From positions 310,001-374,000 of the forward strand of contig NZ_VUOS01000006.1 in the NCBI RefSeq assembly GCF_009829325.1: 64,000 nucleotides of DNA, in the 5' to 3' direction. This document shows positions 34,459-43,731 of the stretch, piece by piece; the first letter of the stretch is position 1; every line of letters begins with the position of its first letter. The notes beneath the pieces are model-generated. The model worked only from the letters and a program-made list of their open reading frames with translations, made no database searches and was not told the origin of the DNA. The position numbers and the translations under genes are program-made. The DNA is from Nocardia sp. CY41 (GTDB taxonomy: Bacteria > Actinomycetota > Actinomycetes > Mycobacteriales > Mycobacteriaceae).

Positions 34459-35189
34459 TGCGATCTCTTTCGGTCGGCCAGCAGGGCCAGGGCGGCCCGG
34501 CGCGGGAGCAGCCGCAAGGCGGCGATGAGTGCCCGGTCGAGCGGGCTGGTGAGTACGACGGCGCCGGTGTCGCAGGCCAACGCCTTCCACGTGCGTTCCG
34601 CCACCTGCTCGGGCGTCTGGATCAGCCAGGGCGGCACGTCGGTGGCGGTCTGCGAGGCGGTGGCGGTGACGCCGGGACACAGGGCCAGCACCCGGACACC
34701 GCGTGATCGTTGTTCGTACCAGAGGGTTTCGGACAATGCCGTGACGAAGGCTTTCGTCGCGCTGTAGACGGCGAGGCCGGGTTTCGGTGTGTGCCCGAGC
34801 GTCGAGGACACGTTCACCAGCACGCACCCGGGCGTGGCCGCGCCGAGGAAGGCGCGAGCCAGAACGAGCACCGCCCGGCAGTTGAGATCCAGAGCGGCCA
34901 GCGATGATTCGATCGGGAGCGCGGCGAAATCGCCGTGCTCGGCGGTTCCGGCATTGTTGACCAGCAGCGTGTATCCGCCGGTGCGCAGCCGCTCCGCCGC
35001 CGCCCGCAATCCGTCTTCGGTGCCCAGATCGGCGGTGAGATAGTCGTGGCCGTCACCGAGTTCGGTGATCAGGGTCTCGAGCCCTTCGGCGCCGCGCGCC
35101 ACGGCGGTCACCGAACAGCCGTGTGCGGCGAGAGTTGTCGCCATCGCCCGCCCGATTCCCGCACTGGCGCCGGTCACCAGAGCCTTCAC
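34455..35189 (-). CDS. SDR-family oxidoreductase
   Basis: This 244-residue short-chain dehydrogenase starts directly with the cofactor motif (KALVTGASAGIGRAM). It has NNAGTAEHGDF, catalytic Ser in NVSSTLGH and Tyr/Lys in YSATKAF, then CPGVTATASQ. The GTG at 35189 overlaps the stop of the upstream SnoaL gene and the stop overlaps the next gene, so all three are translationally coupled. The C-terminal DRALIAALRLLPRRAAL helix suggests membrane association, as in the DltE/Rv-type SDRs. Substrate unknown. Confidence 0.88.
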   Translation of the reverse strand: MKALVTGASAGIGRAMATTLAAHGCSVTAVARGAEGLETLITELGDGHDYLTADLGTEDGLRAAAERLRTGGYTLLVNNAGTAEHGDFAALPIESSLAALDLNCRAVLVLARAFLGAATPGCVLVNVSSTLGHTPKPGLAVYSATKAFVTALSETLWYEQRSRGVRVLALCPGVTATASQTATDVPPWLIQTPEQVAERTWKALACDTGAVVLTSPLDRALIAALRLLPRRAALALLADRKRSQ

Positions 35190-35821
35190 CGTTCGGCTTC
35201 CGGCTTCGTCGCCGGGGCGAACAGAAACGCGACGCGCTCCATGACCGGCTGCCGCTCGGTGTTGTGGAAACTGGCGATCCGCCACTGGTCGTCGGCTTCC
35301 CGGACCAGCGTGTAGGTCTGCGTCTTGGACAGCTCCGCCGGGCGGTCGTCCTCGTAGCGGTCGCCCCGGCTGGTGACGATGGCGACGTCGTCGCCGAAGA
35401 AGCGCACGGCGAGGAAGGAGTCGGCGAGTTCGGTGCCCTTCAGGAAGCCCGCGAACAAGGCGCGGTGCGCCCCGGTCAGGTCCCGACGGCCCGCGTAGTG
35501 GGTGCCGAGAAACGTGGTGTAGGTGGCGTTCTCGGTGAAGGTCGCACCGAACGCGTCGGCGTCGTTGCGGTCCCACGCCGCGGTCATCGCCGCGATGGTT
35601 CCGCACACTGCGCGCAGGTCGTCGGCATTGCCTCCGTCGGGGGTGACCTGCGTGCACTCGGTGACGCCTGCGTCGCGGACGCCGGAGGTCCGATCCAGCC
35701 ACAGATATCCGCCGCCGGCGACCACGCCCAGCGTCAGTGTGGCGACCCCGAGCGCTCGCACCGCGGTGCGGCGTCGCTTCCGGCGCGGCATGGTCGGTTC
35801 GGTCTCGGCGATGGCCGTCAT
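35186..35821 (-). CDS. SnoaL-like / DUF4440 protein 1 with N-terminal membrane anchor
   Basis: This 211-residue protein has a basic N-terminus (RRKRRRTAVRAL), a transmembrane or uncleaved signal segment (GVATLTLGVVAGGGYLWL), then an external NTF2-like domain (CGTIAAMTAAWDRNDADAFG, FTENATYTTFLGTHY, LVREADDQWRIASF). The ATG at 35821 has AAGGGG upstream. The sister gene at 34018-34458 lacks the anchor and is cytosolic. It is the first gene of the operon. The AT-rich region upstream contains several inverted repeats. Cys55 and Cys71 in the linker may form a disulfide outside the membrane. Confidence 0.82.
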   Translation of the reverse strand: MTAIAETEPTMPRRKRRRTAVRALGVATLTLGVVAGGGYLWLDRTSGVRDAGVTECTQVTPDGGNADDLRAVCGTIAAMTAAWDRNDADAFGATFTENATYTTFLGTHYAGRRDLTGAHRALFAGFLKGTELADSFLAVRFFGDDVAIVTSRGDRYEDDRPAELSKTQTYTLVREADDQWRIASFHNTERQPVMERVAFLFAPATKPEAER

Positions 35822-35841
35822 GGGAAACCCCTTCCACATTT

Positions 35842-35894
35842 ATCTTCTCGTAAGACGTATCTTTAAAGAAGATGTCTCTTCGTTGAAGAAGAGA
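35842..35894. promoter_or_regulatory. AT-rich promoter region with overlapping inverted repeats
   Basis: An inverted repeat ATCTTC (35842) / GAAGAT spans to 35873. A second, TCTCTTC-N6-GAAGAGA, covers 35875-35894. The region is far more AT-rich than its surroundings and lies directly upstream of the SnoaL/SDR operon. The regulator is not adjacent. Confidence 0.5.
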
Positions 35895-35996
35895 ATATGG
35901 ATGGCGTGGCTCGCTGTCAACCGCCTCCCGGCGACGCCGAGCGGGCCGGTGCGATGGCCGACTCGAAACGGCGCTGTCCTGGTCGGCCCGACCGGC

Positions 35997-36626
35997 TCAG
36001 ACCGTGGTCTCCCAGGCGAATCCGTCCGGGTCGGTGAAGCTCCCGAGGGTGCCGTCGAAGGCGATCCGATGCGCCCCGGTGCCTTCCGGGGCGACGCCGG
36101 CGTCCTTGGCGGCGGCACGGCGCCCGTAGAGCGCCAGCTTGACCGAGCCGGGCGGGGTGGCGAACTCGACGTACTTGCTGCCGAAGCTCTTCGCCACGGC
36201 CAGGCCGCGATCGACGTAGAACTGCTTGGTCGCCTTGACGCTGTCGACCCCGAGGAGCACCACGAAATCGTCGACCTCCCTGGTCGCCGGGCCGGTGTCC
36301 TTCTTCGACGACGTCGCGACCTTCCAGATCGCCCCGTCCGGAGCCTGGACGACCCCGCCGTAGCCCCAGAAGCTCTTCTTGGCGGGCTTCAGTGTCGTCG
36401 CGCCCGCGTCGAGCGCACTGCCGACGAGGCTGTCGACGGTGCTGGGCTGCGACACCACCAGCGACAGGATGTAGCCGCGGAATCCGGTGGTCGGCGCGTC
36501 GGTCGCGCGGACGCGCACCCGGTCGCCGAGGTCGAACGCGGCGGCGTAGAAAGCCGCGGCGGCGGCGGGGTCGGGAGTCTCGAGGACGACGGATTCGATG
36601 GCGGTTCGATCAGTGGTGAGGTTCAT
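35997..36626 (-). CDS. VOC-superfamily (glyoxalase-like) protein
   Basis: This 209-residue protein has two vicinal-oxygen-chelate repeats: residues about 8-105 (IESVVLETPDPAAAAAFYAA .. GVVQAPDGAIWKVA) and 115-209 (FVVLLGVDSVKATKQFYVDR .. GSFTDPDGFAWE). Canonical metal ligands are only partly visible (the terminal Glu in GFAWE). Members act as lyases, dioxygenases or resistance binding proteins. The ATG at 36626 is the natural start. It is a single gene divergent from choD. Confidence 0.82.
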   Translation of the reverse strand: MNLTTDRTAIESVVLETPDPAAAAAFYAAAFDLGDRVRVRATDAPTTGFRGYILSLVVSQPSTVDSLVGSALDAGATTLKPAKKSFWGYGGVVQAPDGAIWKVATSSKKDTGPATREVDDFVVLLGVDSVKATKQFYVDRGLAVAKSFGSKYVEFATPPGSVKLALYGRRAAAKDAGVAPEGTGAHRIAFDGTLGSFTDPDGFAWETTV

Positions 36627-36816
36627 GACAGTGACGCTAAGCGCGGGGCGATGAGGAGCGCTTCTCGATTCCTGACCGGTTCGCTCGCGAGTAACCGCAG
36701 CAGTCTCCTGCGGTTGCTCGCGTCCGGGGCGGCGGGCGCGAAGATGGCCGGAAATATCGATATCGCGTCCGTATCTCTCGTCCGGCCTGCGTGTTTGCCG
36801 CCATACGCTCGAGCGC

Positions 36817-38517
36817 ATGGACAGCCACTACGACGTGCTCGTCATCGGTTCCGGCTTCGGCGGCAGCGTCGCCGCGCTGCGCGCGACCGAGAAGGGATAC
36901 CGGGTCGGCGTGCTGGAGGCGGGCCGGCGATTCGCCGACCACGAGTACGCGAAGAACTCCTGGCATCTGCGCGAGTACCTGTGGGCGCCGAAACTCGGTT
37001 GCTACGGCATCCAGCGGATGACCTTGCTCAACGACACCTTCATCATGAGCGGGACCGGGGTCGGGGGCGGTTCGCTGGTGTACGCCAACACGCTATACGA
37101 GCCGCCGGAGAAGTTCTACCGCGACAGGCAGTGGGCGCACATCACCGATTGGCGCGACGAGCTGGCGGCGTACTACGACCAGGCCAAGCGGATGCTCGGC
37201 GTCACCGAGAATCCGGTGACCACTCCGACCGACCGGATTCTGCGCGAAGTCGCGCAGGACATGGGCATCGGCGACACGTATTGCCGCACGCCGGTGGGAG
37301 TGCTGTTCGCGGACAACGATTCCCGGCCGGGCCGGCAGGTCGCCGACCCGTTCTTCGGCGGCGCCGGACCGGCTCGCTCGACCTGCACCCACTGCGGTGA
37401 ATGCATGACCGGCTGCAGGCACGGAGCGAAGAACACCTTGGTGAAGAACTACCTCTACCTGGCCGAAAAGGCTGGGGCCACGGTGCATCCGCTGACCACC
37501 GTCACGGACGTGCGCCCACGGGCCGAGGGCGGCTACGAAGTGCGGACGGTGCGCACCGGGCGATGGGTGCGCAAGGCGGCGCAGACCTTCACCGCCGACC
37601 AGGTGATCTTCGCGGCGGCCGCCCTCGGCACGCAGAAGCTGCTGCACCGGTTGCGTGACAGCGGCAGTCTGCCGCAGGTCTCCGCGCGGCTGGGACACTT
37701 GGCCCGCACCAACTCCGAGGCTGTGCTCGCCGCGCGCTCCCTGCGCAAGGACACCGATTTCACCAAGGGCGTCGCGATCACCTCCTCGATCCATCCCGAC
37801 GAGCAGCACACCCACATCGAGCCGGTCCGCTACGGCAAAGGCAGCAATGCGATGAGTCTGCTGGCTACCGTGCTCGTGGACGGTCAAGAAGGCCGGGCCC
37901 GATGGTGGCTGGGAGTGCGGGCGCTGGTGGCGCAGCGCCGTCACCTGCTGCACCTGCACAATCCGCGACGCTGGTCCGAGCGCACCATCGGCGTGCTCGT
38001 CATGCAGAACGTGGACAACTCGATCGTGACCTACACCAGGCGCGGCGTTTTCGGCAGGCGGATGACGACCAGGCCCGGTGACGGCGCCGCCCCGCCCACC
38101 TGGATCCCGGAGGGCCACGAGGTGACCCGGCGGATCGCCGAGAAGATCGACGGCCTCCCGCAGGGCGGGTGGACCGAACTGGCGAACATCCCGATCACCG
38201 GCCACTTCATCGGCGGCTGCGCGATCGGCGACTCGGCGGAGACCGGCGTCGTCGACCCGTATCACCGGGTCTACGGATACCCCGGCCTGCACATCACCGA
38301 CGGCTCGACCATTTCGGCGAACCTGGGTGTGAATCCCTCCCTGACCATCACCGCCCAAGCCGAACGGGCCATGGCGTTGTGGCCGAACAAGGGCGAGGAC
38401 GACCCGCGACCGCCCCTCGGAACGGCCTACCGCAGGCTCGCGCCGATCGAACCGAAGAACCCGGCGGTCCCGGTCGCCGCACCGGGCGCGTTACGACTGC
38501 CCATCACTCCGGTCTGA
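36817..38517 (+). CDS. choD: Cholesterol oxidase-type GMC oxidoreductase (ChoD-like)
   Basis: This 566-residue FAD enzyme closely resembles mycobacterial ChoD (about 578 residues). The FAD motif DVLVIGSGFGGSVAALRA is at the N-terminus, GTGVGGGSLVYANTL holds the flavin, and the C-terminal HFIGGCAIGDSAETGVVDP and GLHITDGSTISANLGVNPS are GMC-type. The CTHCGECMTGCRHGAKN stretch is iron-sulfur-like and characteristic of this branch rather than of secreted cholesterol oxidases. No signal peptide. Oxidation of cholesterol to cholestenone is the family annotation, but true activity of ChoD members is disputed. Confidence 0.87.
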   Translation: MDSHYDVLVIGSGFGGSVAALRATEKGYRVGVLEAGRRFADHEYAKNSWHLREYLWAPKLGCYGIQRMTLLNDTFIMSGTGVGGGSLVYANTLYEPPEKFYRDRQWAHITDWRDELAAYYDQAKRMLGVTENPVTTPTDRILREVAQDMGIGDTYCRTPVGVLFADNDSRPGRQVADPFFGGAGPARSTCTHCGECMTGCRHGAKNTLVKNYLYLAEKAGATVHPLTTVTDVRPRAEGGYEVRTVRTGRWVRKAAQTFTADQVIFAAAALGTQKLLHRLRDSGSLPQVSARLGHLARTNSEAVLAARSLRKDTDFTKGVAITSSIHPDEQHTHIEPVRYGKGSNAMSLLATVLVDGQEGRARWWLGVRALVAQRRHLLHLHNPRRWSERTIGVLVMQNVDNSIVTYTRRGVFGRRMTTRPGDGAAPPTWIPEGHEVTRRIAEKIDGLPQGGWTELANIPITGHFIGGCAIGDSAETGVVDPYHRVYGYPGLHITDGSTISANLGVNPSLTITAQAERAMALWPNKGEDDPRPPLGTAYRRLAPIEPKNPAVPVAAPGALRLPITPV

Positions 38518-38570
38518 ACAGGAGGAAATACGGTCGCGCCGGGAACGGTCCGGGTGAAAGGATCGGCGCT

Positions 38571-39098
38571 GTGCCCGCCCACGTCACCCTGCAACCGCTC
38601 GACGAGCGATGTCTCACCGATCTGCTCCATGCGGCGGTGGCGGATGCCGAGCCGGGGGAGGTGATGCCGGTCGAGGGGCCGGGCGGCTGGGATACCGACC
38701 AGCAAGCGCGCTTCCGGGCGTTCCACCGCCACCGCGCGCTGGCCAGTCCGCCGATCGAGTCGACCTACGGCATCCGAGTGGGCGGCGAGGTGGTCGGCGC
38801 GGCACGACTGTGTCCGCTTCCCGACGCGCCGGACGCTGCCGAGGCGGGAGTCTGGATCGGACGCTCCCGCCGGGGAGAGGGCATCGGCACCGCGGTTTTC
38901 GCCGAATTGATCGATCAGGCGGCCGCCGAGGGCTACACGAAACTCTTCGTGAGTACGACGACGGACAACACCGCCGTCCTGCGCCTCCTGGCCGCACGCG
39001 GCATCGAATGCACGGTGCACGGCGACGCGGCCACCGCCTGGGTGCGCTGCGACCGAACTTCGTCGCCTACGCCACAGTCGCGCGAACGCGAGCGATGA
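38571..39098 (+). CDS. GNAT-family N-acetyltransferase
   Basis: This 175-residue acetyltransferase has the acetyl-CoA motif VWIGRSRRGEGIGTAVFAEL (R/Q-x-x-G-x-G/A form) preceded by the substrate strands, and TTDNTAVLRLLAARGIE after it. The GTG start at 38571 has GAAAGGA upstream. It follows choD by 53 bp. An AGGAGG just after the choD stop has no usable start codon nearby. Substrate unknown. Confidence 0.82.
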   Translation: MPAHVTLQPLDERCLTDLLHAAVADAEPGEVMPVEGPGGWDTDQQARFRAFHRHRALASPPIESTYGIRVGGEVVGAARLCPLPDAPDAAEAGVWIGRSRRGEGIGTAVFAELIDQAAAEGYTKLFVSTTTDNTAVLRLLAARGIECTVHGDAATAWVRCDRTSSPTPQSRERER

Positions 39099-39145
39099 GG
39101 GGGCCGGGAAACACCCGGCGCCGCGGGCGCTGGAAAATCGACACC

Positions 39146-39730
39146 ATGCGCATCTTCCTGGCCGGTGCGACCGGCGTGATCGGAGTCCGCTTGCTTCCGC
39201 TGCTCGTCGAGGCGGGGCACGAGGTCGCGGGGATGACCCGCTCGGCGGCCAAGGCCGACCAGGTGCGGGCGGCAGGCGCCGAGCCGGTGGTGTGTGATGT
39301 CTACGACGCCGACGCGCTGACCGCCGCCGTGGTGCGGTTCGGAGCCGACATGGTGATGCACCAGCTCACCGACCTGCCGGACGACGCCGCGCTGCTGCCG
39401 GAGCGGGCCGAGGCGAACGCGCGCATCCGCACCGAGGGCACCGGCAACCTGATCGCGGCCGCGCGGGCGGCCGGAGCGAAACGTTTCCTCGCGCAGAGCA
39501 TCGCATGGGAACCGCCCGCGGGGCGCGGCGCGGCGATCCAGGAGCACGAAGCGGCCGTGCTGGCCTTCGACGGTGTGGTGGTGAAGTACGGCCAGTTCTA
39601 CGGCCCCGGCACCTATTACGAGACCGAACTGCCCACGCACCCGCGCGTGCACGTCGACGACGCCGCGGAGCGGACGATTCCGCTGTTGGACGCCTCGAGC
39701 GGTGTGGTGATCGTCGCCGACGCCTCCTGA
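39146..39730 (+). CDS. NAD(P)-binding epimerase-like protein, short form
   Basis: This 194-residue atypical SDR starts RIFLAGATGVIGVRLLPLLV (GxxGxxG). It continues GHEVAGMTRS, MVMHQLTDLP, the NLIAAARAAGAKRFLAQSIAWE block and VVVKYGQFYGPGTYYE. Normal relatives have about 250-300 residues, and the C-terminal substrate domain is shortened here to HVDDAAERTIPLLD. The ATG at 39146 is well placed. It may be reduced but functional. It converges on the MarP-like gene. Confidence 0.82.
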   Translation: MRIFLAGATGVIGVRLLPLLVEAGHEVAGMTRSAAKADQVRAAGAEPVVCDVYDADALTAAVVRFGADMVMHQLTDLPDDAALLPERAEANARIRTEGTGNLIAAARAAGAKRFLAQSIAWEPPAGRGAAIQEHEAAVLAFDGVVVKYGQFYGPGTYYETELPTHPRVHVDDAAERTIPLLDASSGVVIVADAS

Positions 39731-39736
39731 CGCCGG

Positions 39737-40876
39737 TCAGGCGGCGCACGGGCCGGTGTCGACCGGCCGGTCCGAACGCCACGCGTGGTCGAGCCGGTCG
39801 AGAACCTCGGGCAGGCTCGTGGCGAACCCGACGTTGCTGTTGTTCTCGTCGACACCGAACACGATGGCCAGCACGCGGCCGTCGCGGTCGACCAGCGGGC
39901 CGCCCGAATTGCCGTGCTGGATAGCGCCGTCCAAGGTGTAGATCTCGCGTTCGCCCAGACCGGTGCGGTAGATGTCGCGCACCTGGCGCGCGGCGCGGCT
40001 GCGCACCCGGGTGGCGGACGCGGTGTAGGACCCGCCCCTGGGATAGCCGAGCGCGATGGCGTCGGTGCCGGGACCGGCGGGTTCGGGGGCGACGGTGAGG
40101 GCGGGCGCGGCGAGACCGGGGACGGCGAGCACCGCGATGTCCATGGTCGGATCGAACTGCACGACCGTCGCGGCGAGCGGCTCGGTCGCGGTGTCGACGG
40201 AGACTTTGCTCGATCCGGCGACGACGTGCGCGTTGGTCAGCACGCGCTCCGGTGCGATCACGAATCCGGAACCGGACTGGCGCACGCCGCAGGTCGGCGC
40301 GAGGTCTTGGATCCGAAGGACGCTCGGCCGCAGTGCTGCGGGCATCGGACCCTCGACGATGCCCGGATCGGGCGGCGCGAGCGGCCTGCCGATGCCCGCG
40401 TCCACGATCGGCCCGGTAAGCACCTCGGACAGGCCGGACAGCCAGAACGGCGCGACGCCGTCGACGGTTCGCACGGTCGTCGAATCACGCACCAACGCGG
40501 CCGATTCCAGCGGTGCGGCGAACAGCCACACCACCAGCGGGACCGCGAGCGCGTGGACGAGACACCCGCAGAGGGCGTCGGCGCGTTGCGTGACCGGGCC
40601 GGAAACCGCGGCGCGCGCGGCGCGTCCGGCCCGGTGCCCGGCGATCGCGCCGAACGCGACCATGCCGGCGATCACCGTCACCGCGAGCAGAAGCCGCACG
40701 ACACCCGGGGCGAACCGGCCGAGCGCCGCGGCCGAGAGCGCCGCGCCGAGGATCGCCCCCGCCAAACCACCCGCGAGCCCGGGCAGTCCCACGATCGCGC
40801 CGCGGCGCCAGCCGAGCACCGCGGCGACCGCGAGGGCGGCGAGCACGGCGAGATCCAGCCAGTTCGGCACGGTCAA
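39737..40876 (-). CDS. MarP-like membrane-anchored serine protease
   Basis: This protein of about 379 residues has four N-terminal helices (colicin V/CvpA-like region, NWLDLAVLAALAVAAVLGWR onward) and a periplasmic chymotrypsin-like protease. The triad is visible as LTNAHVVAG (His), DPTMDIAVLAV (Asp) and QHGNSGGPL (Ser). Cys residues in PTCGVRQSGSGF and the C-terminus (DTGPCAA) may form the regulatory disulfide known for MarP, which is needed for acid resistance in Mycobacterium tuberculosis. Start: TTG 40876, with GGGAG 7 nt upstream and a typical MarP-like N-terminus. GTG 40915 is the alternative. Confidence 0.87.
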   Translation of the reverse strand: MTVPNWLDLAVLAALAVAAVLGWRRGAIVGLPGLAGGLAGAILGAALSAAALGRFAPGVVRLLLAVTVIAGMVAFGAIAGHRAGRAARAAVSGPVTQRADALCGCLVHALAVPLVVWLFAAPLESAALVRDSTTVRTVDGVAPFWLSGLSEVLTGPIVDAGIGRPLAPPDPGIVEGPMPAALRPSVLRIQDLAPTCGVRQSGSGFVIAPERVLTNAHVVAGSSKVSVDTATEPLAATVVQFDPTMDIAVLAVPGLAAPALTVAPEPAGPGTDAIALGYPRGGSYTASATRVRSRAARQVRDIYRTGLGEREIYTLDGAIQHGNSGGPLVDRDGRVLAIVFGVDENNSNVGFATSLPEVLDRLDHAWRSDRPVDTGPCAA

Positions 40877-41022
40877 CGCCACACTCCCGTCGCTGCTGAT
40901 GGACAACGGCGACACTTGTCGTCGGCCGCCCCGTCACCACCCGGCTATACCCTGGTTAGCGCGTCGGCAACGGTCGAGCCGCTAATCTAATCAGCGATTC
41001 GAGCTGCGGCAACCACGTCGCC

Positions 41023-43731
41023 CTACGCCGTGGGCTGGGTGGCCAGCGCCCGCCGGGCATACGCGCGCACGTCGGCGTCGGTGTCGTCGATCGCGGCGCG
41101 CAACGCGTCGTGCGCGGCGGGCAGGTCCGGCCACGCCGACAGTGACAGCACCGCCGCCTTGCGGACGTCGAGATGCGGGTCGCGCAGCGCCGCAGCCAGA
41201 ATCGGCACCGCGAGGTCCGGGTCCGCGCCTGCGAGTCCGCGCGCCGCCCCCTGCCGGATCTGCCAGGCCGAGTGGCGCAGGGCGGCATCCAGCGCGGCGA
41301 CGTCCGCGGGCTCGGCGCCGAGCTGGGCGAACGCGCTCAGCGCCGCGGCGCGGACCAGCGGGTCCTGGTCGTCGCCGAGGCGACGGATCACCTCGGTCCC
41401 GCCGTCGCCGATGGCGGCCAGGCCCTGCGCGACCGCGATCCGCACCTCCCGGTTCTCGTCGGTGGCCAGGGTGGCGACACCGTCGCGATCGTTCAGCGAG
41501 ACGAGCGCGCGAACCGCCTCGATGCGGACGCGATGGTCCCCATCCGCGAGCGCGGCGCGATACTGCGCTGCCTCGCCCGCCCGCAGCGCGCGCAACAGAT
41601 CGATCACGGTGGACCGCACGACGGGATCCGCCGAACCGAGCCGGTCGGCGAGTCCCGCGGCCGAGGGCAGCACCTCGACGAGTTCGCGCAGGCCGGCCGC
41701 GGCCGCGCGGCGGACCGAAGCCGCCTCGTCGTCCAACGCCTCGCCCAAGGCGATGGCGAAGCCCTCCGGCGTGTGCTCGGTGAGCACCGAGATCGCCGCG
41801 GCCCGTACGCCCGCGTCCGGATTGGTCAGATAGGCCGACAATTGCGCCACCGTGGGCACGTCGAGCGCGAGCAACGCGACGATCCGGGGTGACGGGGGAG
41901 TGGCGGGCTGCGCGATACCGGCTTCGGTCCGCTCGTGCTCAGCGACGACGCCGGTGTGCGACGCAGGGCCGACGGGCTGGTGCGGCTGGTGCACCGGCAC
42001 CGCGTCGGCATCGGCCGAGGGCAGGTCGTCGAGCCCGGGCACGGGAACCAGGTACGGCGCCACCGGCCGCTTCAGGAACGCCATGGTTCCGTCGGGGTTC
42101 TTGCGCAGGTTGAGGTGGTATCGCCATTCGACATCGTCGCGTTCGGGTAGGTCGGCGCGCTCGTGGTAGAGGCCCCAACGGGATTCGGTCCTGGTCAGTG
42201 AACTGCGGGCGGCCATCTCGGCGCAATCGCGGATGAACGACACCTCCACCGCGCGCATCAGCTCGTGCGGCGTGCGCGCGCCGATGCTGTCGACCTCCGC
42301 GCGCATCCGTTCGAAGGTCTCCACCGCGATGGCCAGCTTGGTCGCCGTTTTGGGCGGCGCGACATAGTCGTTCACGAAACGCCGCAACTTGTATTCGACC
42401 TGTGGTTGCGGCGGCCCGTCCGGCTGACGCAGCGGCCGGTAGATCAACTCGTGGGCCGCGGCCAGCTGGTCCTCGGGCAGCTCGTCCGGCACGGTGACCT
42501 CGTCCAGGGTGGACGCGGCGTGCGCGCCGGCCAGATCACCGAAGACGAACGCGCCGATCATGTAATTGTGCGGTACGCACGCCAGATCGCCCGCCGCGTA
42601 CAAGCCGGGCACCGTGGTGCGCGCATGCTCGTCGACCCACACGCCGGAGGCGGAGTGCCCGCTGCACAGGCCGATCTCGGAGATGTGCATCTCGATGTCA
42701 TGGGTGCGGTAGTCGTGGCCGCGGTTGGCGTGGAAAGTACCGCGGGTCGGGCGCTCGGTCGTGTGCAGGATGCCTTCGAGCGTGCTCAGCGTCTCGTCGG
42801 GCAGGTGCGACACCTTGAGATAAATCGGGCCGCGCGCGGATTCGATCTCTCGTTTGACCTCGGACATCATCTGGCCCGACCAGTAGTCGGAGTCGACGAA
42901 GCGTTCGCCTTCGGCGTTGACCTGGTAGCCGCCGAACGGATTGGCGACGTACGCGCAGGCCGGGCCGTTGTAGTCCTTGATCAGCGGGTTGATCTGGAAG
43001 CATTCGATGCCGCTGAGTTCGGCGCCCGCGTGGTAGGCCATCGAGTAGCCGTCGCCCGCGTTCGTCGGATTCTCGTAGGTGCCGTACAGGTATCCGCTGG
43101 CGGGCAGCCCGAGCCTGCCGCACGGCCCGGTGGCCAGGACCACCGCTTTCGCGCCGACGGCCACGAATTCGCCGGTGCGGGTGTGCAGGGCGGCGGCGCC
43201 GACCGCGCGCCCGTTGTCGGTGAGCACGCGCACCGGCATGAGCCGGTTCTCGATGCGGATCTTCTCGCGCATCTTGCGCTGGCGCAGCACGCGATACAGC
43301 GCCTTCTTGACGTCCTTGCCCTCGGGCATCGGCAGCACGTACGAGCCGGAGCGATGCACCCGGCGCACCGCGTATTCGCCGTACTCGTCCTTCTCGAACT
43401 TCACGCCGTAGCGCTCCAGCCGCTGCACCATGGCGAAGCCGCGCGTCGCGGTCTGATAGATGGTGCGCTGGTCGACGATCCCGTCGTTGGCCCGGGTGAT
43501 CTCGGCGACGTAGTCCTCCGGTTCCGCCTTGCCCGGGATCACGGCGTTGTTCACGCCGTCCATGCCCATGGCCAGCGCACCGGAGTGCCGCACGTGGGCC
43601 TTCTCCAGCAGCAGCACGTTCGCGCCGCGCTCGGCGGCGGTGAGCGCGGCCATCGTGCCCGCCGTGCCGCCGCCGACGACGAGCACGTCGCAGTCCAGCC
43701 GAATCCGTTCCGACAGCGGCGGAATGTTCAC
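41023..43731 (-). CDS. AprA/fumarate-reductase-like flavoprotein fused to HEAT repeats
   Basis: This 902-residue protein has an N-terminal flavoprotein (about 1-575) with FAD motif DVLVVGGGTAGTMAALTA, a VRHSGALAMGMDGVNN block and a second flavin region GLYAAGDLACVPHNYMIGA. These are closest to adenylylsulfate reductase alpha (AprA) among the succinate dehydrogenase/fumarate reductase family. A Pro/Ala linker (about 575-635) leads to about nine HEAT/PBS-type repeats (for example DPLVRAAALSAFAQLG, DPHLDVRKAAVLSLSAW). The GTG at 43731 overlaps the ATPase stop. An AprB-like ferredoxin is encoded in the same operon and is its likely electron partner. Substrate unknown; a sulfur oxyanion is plausible. 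Confidence 0.85.
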   Translation of the reverse strand: MNIPPLSERIRLDCDVLVVGGGTAGTMAALTAAERGANVLLLEKAHVRHSGALAMGMDGVNNAVIPGKAEPEDYVAEITRANDGIVDQRTIYQTATRGFAMVQRLERYGVKFEKDEYGEYAVRRVHRSGSYVLPMPEGKDVKKALYRVLRQRKMREKIRIENRLMPVRVLTDNGRAVGAAALHTRTGEFVAVGAKAVVLATGPCGRLGLPASGYLYGTYENPTNAGDGYSMAYHAGAELSGIECFQINPLIKDYNGPACAYVANPFGGYQVNAEGERFVDSDYWSGQMMSEVKREIESARGPIYLKVSHLPDETLSTLEGILHTTERPTRGTFHANRGHDYRTHDIEMHISEIGLCSGHSASGVWVDEHARTTVPGLYAAGDLACVPHNYMIGAFVFGDLAGAHAASTLDEVTVPDELPEDQLAAAHELIYRPLRQPDGPPQPQVEYKLRRFVNDYVAPPKTATKLAIAVETFERMRAEVDSIGARTPHELMRAVEVSFIRDCAEMAARSSLTRTESRWGLYHERADLPERDDVEWRYHLNLRKNPDGTMAFLKRPVAPYLVPVPGLDDLPSADADAVPVHQPHQPVGPASHTGVVAEHERTEAGIAQPATPPSPRIVALLALDVPTVAQLSAYLTNPDAGVRAAAISVLTEHTPEGFAIALGEALDDEAASVRRAAAAGLRELVEVLPSAAGLADRLGSADPVVRSTVIDLLRALRAGEAAQYRAALADGDHRVRIEAVRALVSLNDRDGVATLATDENREVRIAVAQGLAAIGDGGTEVIRRLGDDQDPLVRAAALSAFAQLGAEPADVAALDAALRHSAWQIRQGAARGLAGADPDLAVPILAAALRDPHLDVRKAAVLSLSAWPDLPAAHDALRAAIDDTDADVRAYARRALATQPTA

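Noticed and set aside
36754..36765. ATATCGATAT palindrome before choD
   Set aside because: Very short self-complementary AT patch, no spacing or repeat supporting an operator.
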